Source: Bifidobacteriaceae bacterium
GTDB taxonomy: Bacteria > Actinomycetota > Actinomycetes > Actinomycetales > WQXJ01
Assembly (NCBI GenBank): GCA_031268115.1
Contig: JAIRXV010000500.1
Coordinates: forward strand, 1-11,511
Length of the DNA stretch: 11,511 nt
Direction of reading: 5' to 3'
Shown here: piece after piece, positions 1 through 6,649 of the stretch
Position numbering within the stretch: position 1 is the stretch's first letter
How the letters are laid out: every line of letters begins with the position of its first letter
Notes under the pieces: model-generated
Database searches by the model: none
Seen by the model: the letters and a program-made list of their open reading frames with translations, nothing else
What the model was told of the DNA's origin: nothing
Made by a program: the position numbers and the translations under genes

Positions 1-711
1 GACCGCAATTCGGCTAAAGTCCTGGCCACTGAGAAAGCCGCGGATCAGTTTGCGGTCGAAGCAGGGTTCCAGATTCTCGCAATCAATGGCCAGGGCAGTG
101 CTGCTGAGAATGTAGAGACGGTTATGGGCGCACTGTTCGGCATTATGTTAGTGGAGTCGGCGCGCAAGATCGGCATGGCATATGGACAGAGCCGACATGC
201 ACCCGACGTGATTCCGATAGCCGTGTTGGCAAGTGCCCGCTTTGGGGCGGCGGCAGCGTGGAGCGCCGAGTGCGCCTTCGCGGATCTAGGGAAGAGTCGT
301 CGGCGCAGGGCCGTCGCCAGCTATGAGCCGCTGTTCGCATCTCACCTGGGGCTGCTGATTGGGACGCTGTGTACCGTTAATCAGGTCTTTGCCTGCGGAA
401 TCCGTGGACTTGTATATAATCCTCTTCCTCGCCGGTTCAACGAGATCTTCGACCGCAGTCCCGGTGACGATCCCCGGCTACCAGTCGTCGGCAACCGCAG
501 CGTCGCAGACCTCAGGAGCCGTTCCGCTCGCCAGTTGGCCTCCTATTGGTCTGACTACTCGAAGCCATTCAGGGGCGTAGACAAAGCAAGCGACCTGTTG
601 AGCCAGATCCTCCAAGGAGATGGAGGTACTCTTCCTGACGACTGGATAGCGGCGCGGGACGAATATCTCTTCCTGCCAGGAGAACTACCAAGAGACGAGA
701 GCGACATATGA
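1..711 (+). CDS. Unrecognised protein, 5' end outside the window
   Basis: The frame is open from base 1 through the first internal ATG (124) to the TGA at 709-711. The gene therefore probably begins left of the window, and 236 residues are visible. I do not recognise the family. The visible part has alternating hydrophobic and Arg/Lys-rich stretches, including Ala-rich helices around residues 75-95, a Leu/Ile/Cys-containing hydrophobic stretch around 115-135, and an acidic C-terminus. No clear membrane anchor or catalytic motif is seen. Its stop overlaps the start of the next gene in an ATGA junction, so the two are very likely translationally coupled. One Leu codon is TTA (148-150), a codon I did not see in the core genes here. 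If the next gene is an EACC1-type component, this could be the effector or regulatory partner, but that is inference from position only. Confidence 0.7.
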   Translation, partial: DRNSAKVLATEKAADQFAVEAGFQILAINGQGSAAENVETVMGALFGIMLVESARKIGMAYGQSRHAPDVIPIAVLASARFGAAAAWSAECAFADLGKSRRRRAVASYEPLFASHLGLLIGTLCTVNQVFACGIRGLVYNPLPRRFNEIFDRSPGDDPRLPVVGNRSVADLRSRSARQLASYWSDYSKPFRGVDKASDLLSQILQGDGGTLPDDWIAARDEYLFLPGELPRDESDI

Positions 712-1022
712 ACCGCGAAGAAGCAGTATGCGTCGAAGTGCGCCTGCCACTGGAAGATGTCCAGCAACTGGGAAGAAGCCTTGGCATTGATGCGGATTAC
801 TTTGAGTCTGACGCCCTCATCGGCGACCCCGCCACGATTGCAATCATATCGCTGGTCGGCGTAGAAGTTGTCCGTCTAATTCAAGTGCTGGTTTCCGAAC
901 TTGTCAAGCGCGACAGATCGGTAGAGATCCGACTTGGCAACCAGAGTATCCGCGCCGCGTCGGTCTCAGATATCAAAGCCGTTCGTGACTTGCTCAACGA
1001 TGCCGCCGGTAACGAAATCTAG
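708..1022 (+). CDS. Small EACC1-like protein (conflict-system component, tentative)
   Basis: This gene encodes 104 residues and starts in an ATGA overlap with the preceding stop, so it belongs to the same operon. Its layout is a short polar N-terminus with a VEV strand, a Gly-Asp-Pro turn (about residues 40-42), one hydrophobic helix (about 43-66, rich in Ile, Val and Leu), a Lys-Arg-Asp break, a beta segment VEIRL, and a final helix ending in DLLND. This order matches the small effector-associated constant component 1 (EACC1) proteins described in actinobacterial NTP-dependent conflict systems. Those proteins sit beside an effector or regulator gene and have a similar helix followed by a beta-beta-alpha tail. 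The match is by pattern memory, not alignment. The alternative is an unrelated small membrane-associated protein. The 3' end overlaps a weak convergent frame on the minus strand by 29 bp. Confidence 0.6.
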   Translation: MNREEAVCVEVRLPLEDVQQLGRSLGIDADYFESDALIGDPATIAIISLVGVEVVRLIQVLVSELVKRDRSVEIRLGNQSIRAASVSDIKAVRDLLNDAAGNEI

Positions 1023-1416
1023 CAACCGCTCTCAGGGCCAACGCGATGATGGCTTGCCCGTCCACGGACAATGCGCCCCGTGATATCAACATAAGACGGA
1101 CGGGCCGGAGCGTCTGCACGGCCTTCGCCCGTGCCGTGCAGTCCAGGCTGGTGGCCGGAGTAACCAATTTCATGGTTTGCGCCAGCGCTCGCCCCTCTGT
1201 CTCCAAGAGGTCACTCTTCGGTCTGTCCAGCGAATACTTTGACGCAATTATCTCCTCTATTGGAGTCTCGGGTACCCTTTCGGTTGCCAAATCGCCGTCC
1301 GCCGGGGTAAGTGTGCTACCCTCCCGGGGAGAATGCTTCCTTCGTCGGGATTTTCTGGCCGTCCGCGTTGACGCAATAGATTCCGCCACCTTGGCTAAGC
1401 GCTGGACGGCTGTCAT
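994..1416 (-). CDS. Possible hypothetical protein, weakly supported
   Basis: This is a 140-residue minus-strand frame whose 3' end overlaps the convergent EACC1-like gene. The first ~35 residues are very basic and may not be coding. From about residue 36 on, the composition looks more natural: an acidic Glu/Ile/Ala helix near residues 50-60 and a Leu/Ala-rich C-terminal part. There is no ribosome binding site in front of the ATG at 1416 and no family I recognise. It contains one TTA codon near its start. It could be the 3' remnant of a longer minus-strand gene that continued from the frame ending at 1454 and was broken by a stop and a frameshift. The opposite strand also has a frame of similar length (1046-1444), so strand assignment is uncertain. 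Confidence 0.25.
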   Translation of the reverse strand: MTAVQRLAKVAESIASTRTARKSRRRKHSPREGSTLTPADGDLATERVPETPIEEIIASKYSLDRPKSDLLETEGRALAQTMKLVTPATSLDCTARAKAVQTLRPVRLMLISRGALSVDGQAIIALALRAVARFRYRRHR

Positions 1417-1453
1417 CCGGGCAGTCGAACTCGTTCCCGTCTAGATACTCCAT
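1316..1453 (-). CDS. Small 45-codon frame directly after an amber stop
   Basis: The TAG that ends the frame of 1454-2134 is followed without a gap by ATG in the same frame. That ATG opens 45 further codons ending in TAG. The short product is acidic at first (Glu, Asp), then Gly-rich, with two Cys residues about 16 apart. It could be a re-initiated small gene, a readthrough extension of the upstream product, or the continuation of a gene damaged by a point mutation. No ribosome binding site other than the coupled junction is seen. I do not recognise a family. Confidence 0.25.
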   Translation of the reverse strand: MEYLDGNEFDCPDDSRPALSQGGGIYCVNADGQKIPTKEAFSPGG

Positions 1454-2134
1454 CTAGTAGCCGAACTCGTCGTAGACCGGTTGCTCCTCCACTGGAGAGT
1501 CGTCCGCTGGTTCGTCGTACGCAGGGTCGTACTCGCCGGTGCCGTAGGATTCTCCGTCGCTGGGAAGGTCTGGCACGTTGGGCGACGTCCTCGCGCAGGT
1601 TCCCACACTGGCGCCCTCGTTGGCTGCTGGAGCGGTAGCTGTCACCGCCGCCCCGTCCACGGCGATCCGGAACCCCGGTGTGTACATCTCCTGGAGTGTC
1701 ACCGACGCGCGCCCTGTCCATTCGCCGGGAACGCTGTCCGGAAGGCCGGACACGACGAGGCTGTCGGGATCGTCCGGAAAGTTGAGCATTCCTTCGCGCC
1801 ACTCCCGCGAGCCGTGTGAGCGCGAGCGCGCATGGCAGAGCCTTTCCCCTCTATCGTCCCCGTCGCGACGGCCCTTCCGGCAGGTTTCGCCCGCGCGGGC
1901 GAAGGTCAGGAATCTCACGGTGCCACTGAGAGGGCACGCCCAGGCTATCCCCCAGTGTGAGGGAGGCTCTGGCCAGGGGTACGGGTCAGGTTTGCCGGTT
2001 GGTGGTCTGTACTGGGTGATCTGTGGATGGGGCCTATCCCAGATCTGGTTGTAGCGCTGTCCTGTCTGGTCGTTGGAACGGTGCAGGGCACGCAGCGCGA
2101 TGACGGGGTCGAGGCTGTCGATGGTCCAGCGCAT
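1454..2134 (-). CDS. Hypothetical protein with acidic, Tyr-rich tail
   Basis: The frame can start at the ATG at 2132-2134, just past the tRNA 3' end. Starts further upstream would run into the tRNA gene, so this start (226 residues) is preferred. Its ribosome binding site is poor. A later ATG at 1787-1789 (111 residues) is the alternative. The C-terminal half has GC-rich third positions and looks truly coding: a segment with Val/Thr-rich strands, then an Asp/Glu/Tyr/Pro-rich low-complexity tail. The middle is Arg-rich with Cys residues and is less convincing. No signal peptide, transmembrane segment or known domain was recognised. The gene lies between the tRNA and the convergent accessory genes, where integrated or remodelled DNA is expected. 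Confidence 0.4.
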   Translation of the reverse strand: MRWTIDSLDPVIALRALHRSNDQTGQRYNQIWDRPHPQITQYRPPTGKPDPYPWPEPPSHWGIAWACPLSGTVRFLTFARAGETCRKGRRDGDDRGERLCHARSRSHGSREWREGMLNFPDDPDSLVVSGLPDSVPGEWTGRASVTLQEMYTPGFRIAVDGAAVTATAPAANEGASVGTCARTSPNVPDLPSDGESYGTGEYDPAYDEPADDSPVEEQPVYDEFGY

Positions 2135-2176
2135 ACCGGATTGGGCGGCCCTTGGCGGACCAGAGAAATCACACGG

Positions 2177-2250
2177 TGCCCCCGGTGGGATTCGAACCCA
2201 CAACGAGCCGGTTTTAAGCCGACCGCCTCTGCCAGTTGGGCCACGGGGGC
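2177..2250 (-). tRNA. tRNA-Leu (anticodon UAA), short variable arm
   Basis: The minus strand folds into a full cloverleaf of 74 nt. It has a 7-bp acceptor stem (GCCCCCG with CGGGGGC), a short D stem, and a D loop with the GGCAGA sequence typical of bacterial leucine tRNAs. The anticodon stem is GTCGG/CCGGC with loop CTTAAAA, giving anticodon TAA, and the T arm is GTGGG-TTCGAAT-CCCAC. The discriminator base is A, as leucine identity requires. CCA is not encoded. The variable region is only 5 nt, whereas bacterial tRNA-Leu normally carries a long variable arm. The gene begins 17 nt after the ppx stop in the same direction and is probably transcribed with that operon. It would read UUA codons, which are rare in this sequence. 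Confidence 0.9.
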
Positions 2251-2266
2251 CGTGTTGACACCATGC

Positions 2267-3238
2267 CTATCCTTCCAGGCCCACGCAGCGCCGGGCCGCG
2301 GATAGAGCTACACCGTCGAGGATGTCGTGCTCAGAGGTCAAAACCGAGGTGAGTGAGCCGCCTGCCGCTGCAACGGCATCGTGCACACTGTGTAGAACCC
2401 TCGACCAGACCAACGCGCCCCCGCCTATCACATCCACCCGGCCCGGTTCGAGGAAACCCAACGCCATCAGCTCCGCCCGAGACATGGACCACAATGCTCG
2501 ACAGGCAGACTGAACCGCATCCACGCAAAGCACGGCGCCATGGATCTGTGCCGGGTCGTACCTGGTCAGACCCAGAGTGTAAGCCGTCACCGAGGTCACG
2601 GTTCCGGCAACGCCAACAAGCGTAGCGGTGTTGGCGAAATCGACGGCGGCACGGGCTTCCTTGAGGACGGAATCGACATCGGCCGCTGCGGCCGCGACCT
2701 GGGCCCTCGTGGGCGGAGCGGACCGCAGGTGTCGCTCAGTGATCCGGACGCTGCCCACGTTCATCGAGTAGGCGGCCAGCGGCGCCTCGGCCCCAAGGAC
2801 GAGTTCCGTCGAGCCGCCCCCCACGTCCACCACCAGGTATGGCGGTGTGCCGCAGACGGTTCCCAGCGCGCCCGCGAAGGCCAGGGCCGCCTCCTCGATT
2901 CCGTCCACCACTTCCGGGTCCACTCCCAGAATCGCGCGAACCCCGGCCACGAACTCGGTGGCGTTGTCGGCGTCTCTCGTGGCCGAGGTCGCAACCATCC
3001 GGATCGCCTCGACCCCGTTCCGGCGGCAGTCGGCCCCGTATTTGCGTACGGCGCTGAACGTACGGGCGAGCGCCGCGGGTGCGAGGTGCCCGGTCGCATC
3101 GACCCCCTGCCCCAAACGCACGATCCTCAACTGGCGGTCCACGTCCTGGGCTCGTCCAGTTTCTGGGTCGATGTCCGCGATCAGCAACCGCACTGAATTG
3201 GTCCCGCAGTCGATCCCGGCCGCGCGGATCGTGGTCAC
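2267..3238 (-). CDS. ppx: Ppx/GppA family phosphatase (exopolyphosphatase)
   Basis: This is a 323-residue protein of the ASKHA ATPase fold, acting in the cytosol on polyphosphate and/or pppGpp. The N-terminal phosphate loop is G-I-D-C-G-T-N-S (residues 8-15). The conserved acidic pair is in D-G-I-E-E-A (112-117), and the second loop is D-V-G-G-G-S-T-E (138-145). The adenosine-like loop G-V-A-G-T-V, the V-I-G-G-G motif and the C-terminal S-E-H-D-I-L-D-G signature are all present. Length fits the short actinobacterial form without the C-terminal HD domain. The start is the GTG at 3236-3238, which overlaps the DUF501 stop in a GTGA junction and has a GGGAAG ribosome site inside the upstream gene. 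A longer frame upstream of this GTG is a shadow. Choosing between exopolyphosphatase and pppGpp phosphatase activity is not possible from sequence alone. Confidence 0.93.
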   Translation of the reverse strand: MTTIRAAGIDCGTNSVRLLIADIDPETGRAQDVDRQLRIVRLGQGVDATGHLAPAALARTFSAVRKYGADCRRNGVEAIRMVATSATRDADNATEFVAGVRAILGVDPEVVDGIEEAALAFAGALGTVCGTPPYLVVDVGGGSTELVLGAEAPLAAYSMNVGSVRITERHLRSAPPTRAQVAAAAADVDSVLKEARAAVDFANTATLVGVAGTVTSVTAYTLGLTRYDPAQIHGAVLCVDAVQSACRALWSMSRAELMALGFLEPGRVDVIGGGALVWSRVLHSVHDAVAAAGGSLTSVLTSEHDILDGVALSAARRCVGLEG

Positions 3239-4050
3239 GGCGTCTTCCCAAGGTGGACGATGGCGGCCCCCACCTGGGCATCGGCCGGCGCCGCCGGGTG
3301 AGGGGTGCGGCAAAGGGCCCCGCCGGGCGGCGCTAACGCCGCCGACTCTGGCGGGGCAACGGAACTGGCCTCCTCAGCGCGGGCCGGCATCGGCGGGCCG
3401 GCCGCAGCGCCACGGCACGCGCACCGGTCGGGGCGCCACCAGGCGGCCAACCGCACGAGCGTTTCGTCGCCGAGCGCGTTGACCCCGGGACCGGCCGCAA
3501 GGGCGTGCGCGGCAAGGGCGTGGAGGCATTTCACGCGGGTGGGCATGCCGCCAGCGGAGATACCTTCGATCTCAGAGACATGGCCGAGTTCGGCGCGCCG
3601 CGCCAAGTAGTCCGCGTGGGCGGCGCGGTGGGCGGCGGCCAAGACCGGATCGGTCTCCAGGCGCCGGTTCATGTCCGCCATGACGCCGCCGCCCTCCAAG
3701 CGAGCCGCGCCGGCAACGGCGTTCGGGCTGTTCAGGTAGAACGTGGTGGGGAAGGGCTGCCCGTCGGGCAGACGCGGGGCGGTACGGACCACGATCGGAC
3801 GCAAGCAGGCGCAGCGGGCCGCGATTTCCACCACACCGCGCGGAGACCGGCCAAGGTCGGCGGCCAAGGCCTCCCAATCGGCGGCCGACACCGCGCTCGG
3901 GGCGCGCAGCACAGTCAGGTCCTCCACGCGGAGCCCGATGGGCGCCGCACGTCTATCGGATGATTCGCGATTGGGCACGAAGATAGTCTGCCCCACGTCG
4001 CTGGGTCCATCGGAGCCGAAAGCGCTGCCGCACAAGACGCCCTGAACCAC
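3235..4050 (-). CDS. DUF501 family protein
   Basis: The product belongs to DUF501, a family of unknown function found beside eno, ftsB and ppx in actinobacteria. The family core is clear: L-G-R-S-P-R-G (66-72), a Cys-containing strand ending in V-R-T (80-90), P-R-L-P-D-G-Q-P-F-P-T (92-102), an R-L-E-G-G motif (117-121), an A-H-A-D-Y helix, and G-I-S-A-G-G-M-P-T-R-V-K-C-L-H (163-177). Residues 206-271 are an Ala/Pro-rich extension that is probably disordered. The start is uncertain: the longest frame begins at GTG 4050 without a visible ribosome site. GTG codons at residues 19, 25 and 42 are alternatives, and the family core would tolerate the last. The stop overlaps the ppx start by 4 bp, so the two are coupled. 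Conserved Cys and His residues make metal binding possible, but this is untested inference. Confidence 0.9.
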   Translation of the reverse strand: MVQGVLCGSAFGSDGPSDVGQTIFVPNRESSDRRAAPIGLRVEDLTVLRAPSAVSAADWEALAADLGRSPRGVVEIAARCACLRPIVVRTAPRLPDGQPFPTTFYLNSPNAVAGAARLEGGGVMADMNRRLETDPVLAAAHRAAHADYLARRAELGHVSEIEGISAGGMPTRVKCLHALAAHALAAGPGVNALGDETLVRLAAWWRPDRCACRGAAAGPPMPARAEEASSVAPPESAALAPPGGALCRTPHPAAPADAQVGAAIVHLGKTP

Positions 4051-4158
4051 TCAAGCCAGTTTGCCGTACCTGGGTCACCCAACCCGAACCGCCCGCTTCA
4101 GACCACCCGACCCGCACCACCCGACCGAACACTCAACCCGCACGCACCCACCGGTCGC

Positions 4159-4200
4159 AGGCCAACCGCCGCAGGCCAACCGCCGCAGGCCAACCGCCCC
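4159..4200. repeat. Three perfect 14-bp tandem repeats
   Basis: The unit GCAGGCCAACCGCC occurs three times head to tail (4159-4172, 4173-4186, 4187-4200) in the 167-bp gap between the ftsB-like gene and DUF501. The rest of this gap (4051-4158) is C-rich on the plus strand, with many CCC and ACCC runs, and has no reading frame of interest. The repeat number is a likely site of strain variation. Confidence 0.95.
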
Positions 4201-4217
4201 CTGTCGGCCCGGCCCGG

Positions 4218-4829
4218 TTAGGGGGCCGATTCGCCTCCGGCCCGCACCGCGGACTCCCACAAGAGGGTGTACCACGGGACTTGTTCCGTGCCTTCGGCGC
4301 CAGAAGGCCTGATATCGATGGTTTGATCGGGCACGGCAGAATCGCCGCTTCGATCTACGCTGGGGGCGTTCTCGGGGTCGACCACCTTGAACGCTACGTC
4401 GCCGGGCATCACATAACTCAACCGTTCCCGCGCCTGGGCCTGCACAAAAGCGGGATCATCCCATCGGCGCAGTTGAGCTTTGAGTTCGCTGGTGGTTTCA
4501 CGCGCCACGGCCGCTTCAGCGCGTGCGGCCCGCAGTTCCTGCTGTTCGGCCAGGTAGAGCCGCATGGTCGGGAAGGTTAGCGCGAACACAAACATCACCA
4601 ACAGGCCAAGCGTCGCGATACGAAAGCCGATGTTCCGCCGATGGCGCGCCACGGCCGCCCGCTCACGTTCGGCATCGTCCGCTTTGATCGCTTCCATCCG
4701 CAAACGCGTTGCTCCGGCAGGGCGGCGGGAAGCCGTCGGGGGCGCTGAGCGAGGAGCGACAGGAGAACCCACGCCCGGCAAAGGCGGCGGTGGGGTACGG
4801 CGGCGGGGAAGACTCACCCGATCCATCAT
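4218..4829 (-). CDS. ftsB: Septum formation initiator FtsB/DivIC family protein
   Basis: This is a bitopic divisome protein that links early and late cell division components. It has a long Pro/Arg-rich cytoplasmic N-terminus (residues 1-65), one transmembrane helix (about 67-87, rich in Leu, Val and Phe), and an extracytoplasmic coiled coil rich in Glu, Ala and Arg (about 91-121). The family motif W-D-D-P-A-F-V and A-R-E-R-L-S-Y-V-M-P-G-D follows (123-144), then an acidic tail to residue 203. The start chosen is the first of two ATG codons at 4824-4829. A TTG at 4893-4895 would add 22 residues but would place the strong hairpin at 4836-4874 inside the coding region. No good ribosome site precedes either start. 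The gene follows eno after 113 bp, the usual actinobacterial position of this gene. Confidence 0.9.
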   Translation of the reverse strand: MMDRVSLPRRRTPPPPLPGVGSPVAPRSAPPTASRRPAGATRLRMEAIKADDAERERAAVARHRRNIGFRIATLGLLVMFVFALTFPTMRLYLAEQQELRAARAEAAVARETTSELKAQLRRWDDPAFVQAQARERLSYVMPGDVAFKVVDPENAPSVDRSGDSAVPDQTIDIRPSGAEGTEQVPWYTLLWESAVRAGGESAP

Positions 4830-4835
4830 GCCGCA

Positions 4836-4874
4836 CCGACTCGCGTGGGCCGAGTAACGGCTCACGCGAGTCGG
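4836..4874. promoter_or_regulatory. Strong hairpin between eno and ftsB
   Basis: A 12-bp perfect inverted repeat (CCGACTCGCGTG at 4836-4847 and its complement at 4863-4874) encloses an inner 4-bp stem GCCG/CGGC with a 5-nt loop, separated by one mismatch. That gives 16 of 17 possible pairs. In the minus-strand transcript it ends 6 nt before the first ATG of ftsB and starts about 70 nt after the eno stop. No U-run follows, so it is not a classical intrinsic terminator. It could weaken readthrough from eno, protect the eno mRNA end, or cover the ftsB start. Confidence 0.75.
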
Positions 4875-4942
4875 CGAATGGCGCCGCACAGTCAACCTCG
4901 GGGCCTACCCCCCGGACAGCCCCAGGGACCGGGCGCCAAGTT

Positions 4943-6223
4943 TCACGCCGTGAACCGCGGGAACGCGGACTTACCGGCGTACCGGCCCGCGTCACCCAGG
5001 AGTTCCTCGATACGCAACAACTGATTGTACTTGTTGATCCGCTCACCCCGCGCTGGCGCGCCAGTCTTGATTTGGCCCGCATTCACCGCCACAGACAGAT
5101 CGGCGATGGTGGTGTCTTCCGTTTCACCCGACCGGTGGGACACCATCGCTGTGTAGCCAGCGCGATGTGCCAGTTCCACGGCGTCCAGTGTCTCCGACAC
5201 GGAGCCGATCTGGTTGAGCTTAACCAGGAGCGAATTGGCGGCACCCAGACCGATACCCTTTGCTAGCCGTTCTGGGTTGGTCACAAACAGGTCGTCTCCC
5301 ACAATCTGGACCTTGCCGCCGATGGCGGAGGTCAGCGATGCCCATGCGTCCCACTCGTCCTCAGACAGCGGATCCTCAATCGAAATCAGCGGGTAATCTG
5401 CCACCAGCTTCTCGTAGTAGGAGACCATGTAGTCGGTTGTGCGGGACTCTCCTTCGAACCGATAGACGCCATCGGCGAAGAACTCGGTCGAGGCAACGTC
5501 GAGTGCCAGCGCCACGTCGGCGCCCGGCTTGTAGCCGGCCTTCTCGATGGCGGTGACAATCAGGTCTAGGGCCGCCCTGTTGGAGGGCAAGTCAGGGGCA
5601 AATCCGCCCTCGTCGCCCAGGCCGGTATTCAGGCCCGCTTTCTTCAGAACCGCCTTGAGAGCGTGGTATACCTCGGCGCCGTACCGCAGCGCTTCGCGGA
5701 AGCTCGGGGCACCGATGGGCGAAACCATGAACTCTTGGATATCGACATTCGAATCGGCGTGGGAACCGCCGTTGAGGATGTTCATCATGGGCACCGGGAG
5801 CAAACGCGCGGCCGGCCCTCCCACGTAGGCGAACAGCGGCAGATCGGCGGAGACGGCGGACGCCCGTGCCACGGCGAGCGAGACCCCGAGGATGGCGTTC
5901 GCACCCAACCGACCCTTGTTCGGGGTGCCGTCCAAGTCGATCATCGCTTGATCGACGATCCGTTGCCATGACGCTTCCAGGCCAATGACCTCAGGAGCGA
6001 TCTCGTCGGTCACGGCGCCGACGGCGCCTTCGACACCCTTGCCGCCGTATCGCGGGCTGTCGGTGTCGCGCCGCTCGATCGCTTCGAACGCGCCGGTCGA
6101 GGCACCGGAGGGAACCCCGGCACGGGCGATGACGCCATCGTCCAGGCCGACCTCGACCTCGACGGTGGGATTGCCGCGAGAATCGAGGATTTCGCGAGCG
6201 AGAACTGAATCAATGATGGCCAC
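4943..6223 (-). CDS. eno: Enolase (2-phosphoglycerate dehydratase)
   Basis: This gene encodes full-length enolase (426 residues), which interconverts 2-phosphoglycerate and phosphoenolpyruvate in glycolysis. The active site is complete. H155 is in G-G-S-H-A-D-S-N, the catalytic acid/base pair is E205 in G-D-E-G-G-F and K335 in L-V-K-L-N-Q-I-G, and the Mg ligands are D242, E283 and D310. The S-H-R-S-G-E-T-E-D loop is at 362-370. The start is GTG at 6221-6223, preceded at 6 nt by GGGGAG. It is the first gene of the minus-strand cluster eno, ftsB, DUF501, ppx, tRNA-Leu. The upstream neighbour is a glycoside hydrolase 460 bp away, so eno likely has its own promoter. Codon use is GC-rich and regular, as expected for a highly expressed core gene. 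Confidence 0.98.
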   Translation of the reverse strand: MAIIDSVLAREILDSRGNPTVEVEVGLDDGVIARAGVPSGASTGAFEAIERRDTDSPRYGGKGVEGAVGAVTDEIAPEVIGLEASWQRIVDQAMIDLDGTPNKGRLGANAILGVSLAVARASAVSADLPLFAYVGGPAARLLPVPMMNILNGGSHADSNVDIQEFMVSPIGAPSFREALRYGAEVYHALKAVLKKAGLNTGLGDEGGFAPDLPSNRAALDLIVTAIEKAGYKPGADVALALDVASTEFFADGVYRFEGESRTTDYMVSYYEKLVADYPLISIEDPLSEDEWDAWASLTSAIGGKVQIVGDDLFVTNPERLAKGIGLGAANSLLVKLNQIGSVSETLDAVELAHRAGYTAMVSHRSGETEDTTIADLSVAVNAGQIKTGAPARGERINKYNQLLRIEELLGDAGRYAGKSAFPRFTA

Positions 6224-6229
6224 TGGGCA

Positions 6230-6235
6230 CTCCCC
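6230..6235 (-). promoter_or_regulatory. Ribosome binding site of eno
   Basis: The minus strand reads GGGGAG six nucleotides before the GTG start. This supports the GTG at 6221-6223 as the start over any other codon. Confidence 0.75.
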
Positions 6236-6306
6236 TTTTAGTTGCTAACGCGAGATGGTGTCAGGCGCCGGCACGAGCGGCCGGCTGAGACATAACTTGC
6301 GCCCCG

Positions 6307-6335
6307 AGCCTACCTGGGGTTGGGATCGGTTTCGA
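6307..6335 (-). promoter_or_regulatory. Candidate eno promoter
   Basis: On the minus strand TCGAAA (6330-6335, four of six matches to TTGACA) and TAGGCT (6307-6312, matching TANNNT) are separated by 17 bp. They would start transcription about 75-80 nt before the eno GTG. The leader would contain a GCCGGC/GCCGGC stem with a 7-nt loop (6267-6285). This is a weak match chosen by eye, and other hexamers are possible in this GC-rich gap. Confidence 0.3.
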
Positions 6336-6624
6336 GCCGCCGGGCCATGGACTGGGGACCTGCGCCCCGTGAGATCGGCGCGCCAGCACGCACGATGGCG
6401 ACGAGCCGGGCAAGAAGAAGGACCGAAAAAGTTCGGTACTTGTGGGCACTGGGTCGTGGATCTGCGCCCGAACACCCAGTCTCGCTGCGCGGGGCCGCGG
6501 GCTAATGCGTCCCCGCGCGCCAACGGTCTGAGCCTTCGCCCAACGCCCCGTCTCGCCCCGCTGGGCCGCGGGCTCGCCATGCCCGGTAGCGCCACCGTCT
6601 TCAATCCCGCACGGCCGTCGCCTC

Positions 6625-6649
6625 CCCAAGCCGGGTGCCCCCGCTTGGG
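6625..6649 (-). terminator. Possible terminator hairpin after the GH92 gene
   Basis: CCCAAGC and GCTTGGG form a 7-bp stem with an 11-nt loop, starting 34 nt after the GH92 stop in the direction of transcription. No U-run follows. Actinobacterial terminators often lack one, so this is only a candidate. Confidence 0.3.

Noticed and set aside
1046..1444. 132-codon plus-strand frame after the EACC1-like gene
   Set aside because: It has Ser/Val/Arg-rich shadow composition opposite a slightly better minus-strand frame and lacks a ribosome site.
2177..2250. Calling the tRNA a bldA orthologue
   Set aside because: The anticodon agrees, but bldA has a long variable arm and a different acceptor stem, so orthology is not supported.
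1..2250. Integrated island with attL/attR at the tRNA-Leu gene
   Set aside because: I saw no second copy of the tRNA 3' end and no integrase within the window. The other boundary would be outside, so it is only a possibility.
2255..2260. TTGACA on the plus strand next to the tRNA
   Set aside because: No -10 element lies at the right distance and there is no plus-strand gene downstream to serve.
2301..2311. GATAGAGCTAC match to the cluster motif
   Set aside because: It lies inside the ppx coding region, matches only the first half of the motif and has no partner at 42 bp. It is best explained by chance.
4075..4130. G-quadruplex on the minus strand in the ftsB-DUF501 gap
   Set aside because: There are many GGG runs, but no four consecutive runs have loops of seven bases or fewer.
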